A stretch of 47,494 bases of DNA, taken from contig CAYONZ010000027.1 of NCBI GenBank assembly GCA_964405465.1, forward strand, positions 1 through 47,494, written 5' to 3'. The notes under the pieces were generated by a model. The model ran no database searches, was not told the DNA's origin, and worked only from the letters and a program-made list of their open reading frames with translations. Source of the stretch: CAYONZ01 sp964405465. Its GTDB lineage: Bacteria > Bdellovibrionota > Bdellovibrionia > Bdellovibrionales > JAMPXM01. How positions within the stretch are numbered: the stretch's first letter is position 1; each line of letters begins with the position of its first letter. Positions 42,552-47,494 of this stretch are shown in pieces. The position numbers were made by a program, and so were the translations under genes.

Positions 42552-44720
42552 CTAGTGATTCAAAATTCGAAAAACTTTGCCGTTCACTGTGAACCATAAA
42601 TAGTTTAATGAATAATCCACCGCTTGAATCCTCTTACTTCCTTCGGCCGTATAAATTATATTTGCCCTGTCTCTTGAAATCTTATTAGACCGATCAATAT
42701 TCAAATTTTCTAAATTGATCGTGAATACATGCTTTTGATTAACTAAAGTTAATATTTCACCAGAAATGTGGGCAGAATTAAACGCAAAAGGAAAGTTGGA
42801 AACACTTTCTAATGACCATGAACGAATATTTAGATTGTCCAGATCCCTTACCACTTTTATTTCCGAAGTCATGAAGAGCACATTTTTATATTTAGAAAGA
42901 TATCTCACCTGATTTTTCGAATCCAGCTCGATAGCTTCTAATGTGGCCACTCCAACAAGTCGATTCTGATACTGAGTCAACGCCCCTATCTCTCTTGTTA
43001 CAAAACCACTTAGACCAAAATTTAATTCGATCATTTTGGGTGTGAGAAGAGAATTCAGATTACCTAAATTTGCACCAGATTGATCTACTTTTGTGTTCCA
43101 AAAAAATAGCTTTGCAGGCATAGATCTACGAATGCTCCCTTGGTTAGGCACTTGTGTTGTACCTCCAACTACCCACTTCCAATTATATTGAGGAACAATG
43201 AATGAGGCCAAAGAATAAATCCATTGATTGGGAGTAAACCAGCCGTTAGCATCCTTGTAAACAGAGGCCTGTTGATTATATTTATTAACGACGGTTAAAA
43301 AACTTTGTCCAACCCCATAACCTTCTTGAGAAGCAACATATATTTTATTATCTACCTCAAGCATTTGTCGCGGTCTCCAAGAGCCGTTAGAGGAACATGA
43401 AGCCCCAGGAGAACAAGGAATATTTTGTACAGTTTCGCTATTGCATTTATGAGGGCTATTTAGAGAACCAGGAATTGCCATAAGCATAGAGCATGTTGAA
43501 TAGCCACCCAGATAAACAATATTTTTTAGCCTATCTAAAGAATAGGTATACACTTCACCAGAGCCAACATCTCCAAGATTCATCACGGTACTTTCACCAC
43601 TAGCATTAACTGAGATCTTAAATAGGTTTGCAGGAAGAATTGAAGAAGCTAAAACGGTATGATCATCTAGTGCTTTAAGACTAAAAAGAAACGCTTCCTG
43701 ACCTTTATAAAAATCATTTGGCGTCATATTAACATCTATGTCCGGATACGCACGCTGGTTCTTGGAAATTAGCTTAATGTTTAGAGATGGCTCCAAACTA
43801 TACTTTACAAAATAGGTGCGATCCGCATCAGTCATGTCCGAAATCGTAAGTGATGAAGAAAAACCATTTTCAGACAAATTTAATGTGCAATCAAAATCAT
43901 TTTTATCAGAGGAATTGGCAACCCAACCGTTACTGTTAGATACCTTTGAAAACACAATCCAGCCCGGGAGATCGCAGTTAGGCATATTCACTCTTGCCAA
44001 AGATTGACCAACAAGATCAAAAACAGCAAGTCCAGGTTTTTGACTGCCCAATCCCAAGTATACCTTATCTCCGATTTTTTTCATGCTTCTGATCATATCA
44101 AATTCGTTCAGATCACCATCGCGCTCAGCGACGATCTTACACTTAGATTGAACACTGGTTGGATCATATCGATAAAGATAAAATCTTCCATTTTCGCCGG
44201 AGGCACCCATTAAAATTTCACCATCTCGTCCTTCAGAGAGTGCCCAGATTTTCACAAGACCCTGGTCAGTTTCACATGCACTCGAAAGAGTTCTATCTGT
44301 TGGATTATATTTCAATAACCGAGCAGGAGCTCCAAAGCTCGAAAGGAAAACATTCCCATTGCTAATCACATGGGCCCAAGATTGCTCCGTTCGCCACGAG
44401 GCCAGCTCCGGTAATTTTAAAGAAATTCTCTCCAGAGAAACAGCCTGCAATAGATCTCTATCAAAATCTATTTTGACGACATCAGCAGAAGCTTTGATAT
44501 AGGGAAAACTAATATAAAGACTCTGTGTATGCAGGCTGTGATCATTTGAACCACTCGGACCTATAAATGAATTTAAAGGTGCACTAATGTAGTTTACCAG
44601 AGCTATTTCTTTTTCCGTTGAATTTGATGAAGAAAAATTTTGAAACAAAACCAAAGACAGGCATACCAATAGACAAACCAATAACAGTCTACCAAACTTT
44701 TTTCTGAGGTAAATTCCCAT
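42552..44720 (-). CDS. Large exported protein, possible beta-propeller, unknown function
   Basis: I choose ATG 44720, with GGAG 10 bases upstream; ATG 44735 has no site. The 722-residue protein has a basic n-region, a long hydrophobic helix and the sequence LVLFQNFSSSNST. This is the FQNCS junction seen in other exported proteins of this window, but with Phe29 in place of Cys, so it is probably anchored or cleaved rather than lipidated. The remainder has repeated blade-like beta sequence (GNVFLSSFGAPARLLKYN, GDKVYLGLGSQKPGLAVFD, NKIYVASQEGYGVGQ), consistent with a propeller. G+C is low. No family is recognised. Confidence 0.65.
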   Translation of the reverse strand: MGIYLRKKFGRLLLVCLLVCLSLVLFQNFSSSNSTEKEIALVNYISAPLNSFIGPSGSNDHSLHTQSLYISFPYIKASADVVKIDFDRDLLQAVSLERISLKLPELASWRTEQSWAHVISNGNVFLSSFGAPARLLKYNPTDRTLSSACETDQGLVKIWALSEGRDGEILMGASGENGRFYLYRYDPTSVQSKCKIVAERDGDLNEFDMIRSMKKIGDKVYLGLGSQKPGLAVFDLVGQSLARVNMPNCDLPGWIVFSKVSNSNGWVANSSDKNDFDCTLNLSENGFSSSLTISDMTDADRTYFVKYSLEPSLNIKLISKNQRAYPDIDVNMTPNDFYKGQEAFLFSLKALDDHTVLASSILPANLFKISVNASGESTVMNLGDVGSGEVYTYSLDRLKNIVYLGGYSTCSMLMAIPGSLNSPHKCNSETVQNIPCSPGASCSSNGSWRPRQMLEVDNKIYVASQEGYGVGQSFLTVVNKYNQQASVYKDANGWFTPNQWIYSLASFIVPQYNWKWVVGGTTQVPNQGSIRRSMPAKLFFWNTKVDQSGANLGNLNSLLTPKMIELNFGLSGFVTREIGALTQYQNRLVGVATLEAIELDSKNQVRYLSKYKNVLFMTSEIKVVRDLDNLNIRSWSLESVSNFPFAFNSAHISGEILTLVNQKHVFTINLENLNIDRSNKISRDRANIIYTAEGSKRIQAVDYSLNYLWFTVNGKVFRILNH

Positions 44721-44787
44721 AGGTATTTTCTCCATTCAATTAATGATCATTTTTTGTTTAACGGTTACTAATCAGTTATTCTTTAAA

Positions 44788-45197
44788 TTATACCACCAAG
44801 CCACAATCGGACGTTACTATAAAAACTATTTACAACGTGAATTTAAAGAGCACAAGAATGCAAGTTTTCCCAATGTTTTGGGAATCAATGAAAAGAATTT
44901 TTCTAAAAAACTTGGCTATCAAACAACTCTTGTAAACCTACAAAGGCACACGGCTGTAAACATCAACCTCGGCACACGGAAACCAATTTGGGTAGGCGTT
45001 TGCGTCGCATGCCCGAACGTGAAACTTGTAAAGTCATCGTGATGGATTTTTCTTACACCTACCGCAAAATTGCCCATGACTATTTTCCAAAAGATAATGT
45101 TGTTGCCGACCGTATTCAAATCGTTCGATTGGTCAATCTGCAGTTCTTAAAAAACTGGGGTCAGTTTGATGAAGTTGGCAGAAGAGGCCTGGACTGA
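44788..45197 (+). pseudogene. ISL3-family transposase remnant, frameshifted and truncated
   Basis: Two frames carry parts of an ISL3-type DDE transposase. The first has VLGINEKNFSKKLGYQTTL (the catalytic Asp position holds Asn), followed by VNLQRHTAVNINLG. A frameshift near 44970-44985 leads to RRLRRMPERETCKVIVMD, then FSYTYRKIAHDYFP and VVADRIQIVRLVN, the second catalytic Asp region and the family hallmark. The sequence ends at a TGA after NWGQFDEVGRRGLD, so the C-terminal half is lost. The element is inactive. Confidence 0.8.
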
Positions 45198-45250
45198 CTC
45201 CCTTAATGCACTTGCATGAATGGTAACCGCCCAGTTATTATAAAACACTT

Positions 45251-45388
45251 TTAAGCCTTGTCGATGCGGACACCGAGAGCACCTTCAAGCTTTCGTTGAT
45301 GGCAACAAACGCGATGATAGCAATCGCGGAAAAGAAATTGGCGAAAGAAAAGCTGGCCGATCTTTTCAAGCGGCTGGTTGCGAAATGA
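45251..45388 (+). pseudogene. Coding-like fragment, unknown
   Basis: The frame reads LSLVDADTESTFKLSLMATN and ends EKLADLFKRLVAK before TGA 45386. Its helical, Lys/Glu/Ala-rich sequence looks like real protein, but there is no ribosome site at ATG 45299 and no match I can name. It sits between the transposase remnant and another fragment, so it is probably debris. Confidence 0.25.
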
Positions 45389-45460
45389 TCTGTCGGCTGA
45401 CCTATTCAAAAAATCATTTGAGCTTGACCCAACGTCAACCTTTACGCTCTTCTTGAGGTA

Positions 45461-45736
45461 ATGATGAAGAATTGGCTCACTATCGGACAATTTGCGAAAC
45501 GGGTCTCGCTCTCGGAGCGAACTATGCTGAGAAGAATCGTGGACGTAAAAAGGCGTCAGCTTAAGGAAGGTTACCTGCTTTCAACTCATACAACATTGTG
45601 TTCATTGCCAATTGCTATGCTGTTAGTTGTGGGCGGCTCGATTTTAAGTTTGCAATGGACCAAAACTGAATGGTGCACCCTAGTGGACGATCCTCGAACC
45701 GCGCTTCGTGAGGATTCTAAAAAATTAAGTGACTGA
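45461..45736 (+). CDS. Short protein with MerR-like helix-turn-helix start, probably damaged
   Basis: GAGG lies upstream of ATG 45461/45464. The first 20 residues (MMKNWLTIGQFAKRVSLSER) look like the first helix-turn-helix of a MerR-type regulator. After this, the expected wing and second helix are missing and the sequence becomes a membrane-like stretch (LPIAMLLVVGGSILSL). Another frame gives coding-like sequence at 45516-45560, which suggests an indel or a join. Its function, if any, is unclear. Confidence 0.35.
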   Translation: MMKNWLTIGQFAKRVSLSERTMLRRIVDVKRRQLKEGYLLSTHTTLCSLPIAMLLVVGGSILSLQWTKTEWCTLVDDPRTALREDSKKLSD

Positions 45737-45758
45737 ATTTGTTGGTGATTTTAATTTT

Positions 45759-45829
45759 CGTGGAGAACAATTACTTTTCTTGGGTATCTGTTCTCCACGT
45801 TGGAGAACATGTAGTTAAGTGTTCTCCAA
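45759..45829. promoter_or_regulatory. Operator array: four alternating TGGAGAAC sites
   Basis: TGGAGAAC occurs at 45761 and 45801, and its complement GTTCTCCA at 45790 and 45821. They form two perfect inverted repeats (10-bp arms 45759-45799 and 9-bp arms 45800-45829). The array ends 9 bases before the -35 box of the DUF4160 promoter, so it probably binds a dimeric regulator, perhaps the ribbon-helix-helix protein encoded by the operon. Confidence 0.72.
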
Positions 45830-45838
45830 AACTCAAAT

Positions 45839-45867
45839 TTGACATATATGTGCAATGTATGTATAAT
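45839..45867 (+). promoter_or_regulatory. Perfect consensus sigma-70 promoter, leaderless
   Basis: TTGACA, exactly 17 bases, then TATAAT. The ATG of the DUF4160 gene begins 8 bases after the -10 box, where the transcript should start, so the mRNA should have no leader. Confidence 0.87.
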
Positions 45868-45874
45868 GCAGTAT

Positions 45875-46111
45875 ATGCCGACGATCTTCATTATTGGCCC
45901 GTTTAAAATCATCATCAATACCAAAGATCACAGGCCAGCCCATGTTCACTGTGTTGGACCGGGTATCTACGTCATTATTGAAATTGCGACGCAAGAAGTG
46001 ATTCGCAATAAAGGCGTCTCGCAAAAAGATATTAAACGATTGCAAGCTATCATCGCGCAAAATAGCGATGTTCTGATGAATGAGTGGAGGCACTACCATG
46101 AAGAAGAATAA
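45875..46111 (+). CDS. DUF4160 protein, likely toxin-antitoxin-type partner
   Basis: The start is ATG 45875, read from the leaderless promoter; a TTG further upstream (45839) would lie inside the promoter itself. The 78-residue protein matches DUF4160: DHRPAHVHCVGPG, then GVSQKDIKRLQAIIAQN and LMNEWRHYHEE at the end. DUF4160 proteins often pair with a small DNA-binding or DUF2442 partner, and are suspected toxin-antitoxin components; the activity is not known. Its 3' end overlaps the next gene by 14 bases. Confidence 0.83.
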   Translation: MPTIFIIGPFKIIINTKDHRPAHVHCVGPGIYVIIEIATQEVIRNKGVSQKDIKRLQAIIAQNSDVLMNEWRHYHEEE

Positions 46112-46340
46112 AGAACCAAAAAGTCTTCTGACCGATGAAGATGTAAGACCAGAAAATATCAAAGCGAATATCACGATTCGTGTTTCAGGTGAGCTTCTTA
46201 ATGCTTATCGAGCTGAGGCCGAGAAGCTTGGTATTGGTTATCAAACACTTATGCAAATTAAGCTCAAAGAGGGTCTTGAAAACTCGCTCGAAAAGAGGCT
46301 TGAGAAGCTTGAAAAAGCCATGAAGGTTAAGGCTGGTTAA
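46098..46340 (+). CDS. Ribbon-helix-helix (BrnA/CopG-like) antitoxin-type protein
   Basis: The start is ATG 46098 with GGAGG 7 bases upstream. The 80-residue protein has a charged N-terminus, a ribbon-helix-helix core (ANITIRVSGELLNAYRAEAE, then KLGIGYQTLMQIKLKEGL) and a coiled-coil tail (SLEKRLEKLEKAM). Such proteins bind DNA as dimers and often repress their own operon; the inverted sites at 45759-45829 are fitting targets. It pairs with DUF4160. It ends directly against the converging regulator gene. Confidence 0.82.
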   Translation: MKKNKEPKSLLTDEDVRPENIKANITIRVSGELLNAYRAEAEKLGIGYQTLMQIKLKEGLENSLEKRLEKLEKAMKVKAG

Positions 46341-47063
46341 TTAGAACAACGAAAACTCACCGGCGGCGATCATGAATGAGCAAGTTTTTAAAGCTTTCTC
46401 AGGCAAAAAAGCAGAATCGATCTCAGATCTTCGTAGATAAGCTCGATGCAATTGATCGATTTCTTTCTTTAGCGTGCCAGCGCTTTCTTCTGAAAGCCTA
46501 AGCAATGAAATTTTAAGTTCGTTGATTTGACCTCCTTCAACTGTCCCAAGCTTTTCTAGAAACTTAATTCCTAGTTTTTGAGCCACTTGCCTCAATGGGG
46601 CATTTAACGTGGAAATGGTAAAGAGGCTTCCGTGTATAAGCTCAACACGCGATTTTTCATGAAGTCGGATCAATTCAAGGTCGTCTAAAGATTTTAAAGC
46701 TTTCCAGAGCTGACTTTCCGACCATTTAAAATCAATGTTTGCTTTTTTGGTGTCGCCCTTTAGATGCGATAACTTAAGAAAAAACAAAAAAACTTCCGGT
46801 TGCTTGAGGAAGTAATTTTGTTGCTCGTCTGTTAATTTCAAGTCGTGAATTGGATTCGACTTTGAGGCTTCAATCAAGGTGCTGAACGAGATTTCTAAAA
46901 TCTCGCAGATCTCAAGAATTCTATTGAACGAAATGTCGGAGGACTGAAACTGCTTTTTGATAGCGGCCTCGGTCAAACCCAGCTTTGAACCAAGCTCTCG
47001 ATAGGTGAGATTTTTTCTTTTTAATGCAGTTTTCAAAGTTCGCAAAACAAGTGGGCTATTCAT
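46341..47063 (-). CDS. XRE-type helix-turn-helix regulator
   Basis: This 240-residue protein has an N-terminal helix-turn-helix of Cro/XRE type (LTYRELGSKLGLTEAAIKKQ, residues 19-38) followed by FNRILEICEILEISFSTLIE. Its C-terminal 170 residues are helical with a winged-helix-like stretch (WKALKSLDDLELIRLHEK) and resemble DUF4423/TIGR02147 proteins in style. GGAGGTAAT precedes ATG 47063. It converges with the DUF4160 pair, stop codons touching, and diverges from the lipoprotein at 47172, which it may control. Confidence 0.8.
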   Translation of the reverse strand: MNSPLVLRTLKTALKRKNLTYRELGSKLGLTEAAIKKQFQSSDISFNRILEICEILEISFSTLIEASKSNPIHDLKLTDEQQNYFLKQPEVFLFFLKLSHLKGDTKKANIDFKWSESQLWKALKSLDDLELIRLHEKSRVELIHGSLFTISTLNAPLRQVAQKLGIKFLEKLGTVEGGQINELKISLLRLSEESAGTLKKEIDQLHRAYLRRSEIDSAFLPEKALKTCSFMIAAGEFSLF

Positions 47064-47171
47064 ATTACCTCCGCGAGCGCATAAAGAATAAAATAAGTAG
47101 CCTTTTAAGCATTTAATTCCAATGAAATCAAGATAAGAGTATTATATTTATCCTTAGCTAGGAGGCTGTAT

Positions 47172-47494
47172 ATGTCATTATTGGTTTTTGTAATAAGTCT
47201 TTTCTTTTTTAGCGCGTGTCAGTCGGCTCCTTTGCATCTGCGAAAAGGTGTACTCGATTCGGGAAGAATCTACGTGCCGTGCTCATTTGATGAAGTTTCA
47301 ACAAACTGTATTCTTGATACCGGCTCAACGAAGGCCATTATTGCGAACAGATCTGAGTTTGATCATTACGATATAGTTGGAAAAATTAAATATAAGAGCG
47401 CCTCTGGAATTTCCAAAGAAATGAGTGAAGTTCAAATCAAACAGGCCATTGTCGGTGGACTTAAAATAGGAAATTTAAATGTCGAATTAGTTAA
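47172..47494 (+). CDS. Aspartic-protease-like (retropepsin fold) lipoprotein, 3' end cut by window
   Basis: ATG 47172 follows AGGAGG by 7 bases. The first 107 residues are visible and the frame is open to the edge. The lipoprotein signal is SLLVFVISLFFFSAC (Cys16). CILDTGSTKAIIANR (Asp49) is the hallmark DTG/S active-site loop of single-domain aspartic proteases, followed by VGGLKIGNLNVELV as in the flap region. Such proteins cleave peptides in the periplasm; one half of the dimeric active site is encoded per chain. Confidence 0.78.
   Translation, partial: MSLLVFVISLFFFSACQSAPLHLRKGVLDSGRIYVPCSFDEVSTNCILDTGSTKAIIANRSEFDHYDIVGKIKYKSASGISKEMSEVQIKQAIVGGLKIGNLNVELV

Noticed and set aside
1..47494. 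tRNA, rRNA or CRISPR arrays
   Set aside because: No cloverleaf with a proper T-loop, no rRNA segments and no regularly spaced repeats were seen.

Overview
The window looks like part of a chromosome from a Bdellovibrio-like Gram-negative bacterium (Bdellovibrionota, inferred). The signs are a TIGR02147/DUF4423-type regulator, a DUF2608 protein, many exported lipoproteins with Gly-, Pro- or Cys-rich tails, von Willebrand A proteins with thrombospondin-type-3 calcium repeats, and a Cys-rich repeat module that I associate with predatory-bacterial surface proteins. It is a draft assembly: two runs of exactly 100 N (24542-24641 and 35978-36077) interrupt queA and the DUF2608 gene.

Layout. 1-4492 (minus): yajC-secD-secF-recJ, the accessory Sec translocase with recJ downstream. 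4835-6764 (minus): a MotA/MotB-like ion-channel pair whose MotB-like subunit has a long coiled coil and a DUF2135-like beta domain instead of the OmpA peptidoglycan-binding domain. 6904-8265 (minus): an exported, possibly outer-membrane protein. 8506-14281 (plus): three genes joined by ATGA overlaps, namely two Cys-rich-repeat lipoproteins and a subtilisin-family protease. 14501-15927: an exported protein and a DUF1993 protein. 15924-20635 (minus): two VWA/calcium-repeat paralogues and a Cys/Pro-rich exported protein in one operon. 21202-28450: housekeeping genes (class I fumarase, queA-tgt, nitroreductase-like protein, ROK kinase, UPF0270, Gre-like factor). 28437-37523: an M14 peptidase, a class II ribonucleotide reductase, an alpha/beta hydrolase, DUF2608, a LysR regulator and small exported proteins.

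37771-46340 is accessory and damaged. It contains a lipoprotein with no usable start codon, a truncated lipoprotein joined to an N-terminally truncated TPR gene, an AT-rich insert that ends in a truncated P-loop kinase gene, a lipoprotein gene flanked by 20-bp inverted repeats, an ISL3-type transposase remnant, and other gene fragments. It ends with a DUF4160/ribbon-helix-helix pair. That pair is driven by a perfect consensus sigma-70 promoter placed so that the transcript would be leaderless, with four alternating copies of an 8-bp site upstream. An XRE-type regulator and the start of an aspartic-protease-like lipoprotein close the window.

The best candidates for undescribed biology are the MotAB-like motor with its unusual stator subunit, the three-gene protease and Cys-repeat operon, and the DUF4160 pair with its operator array.
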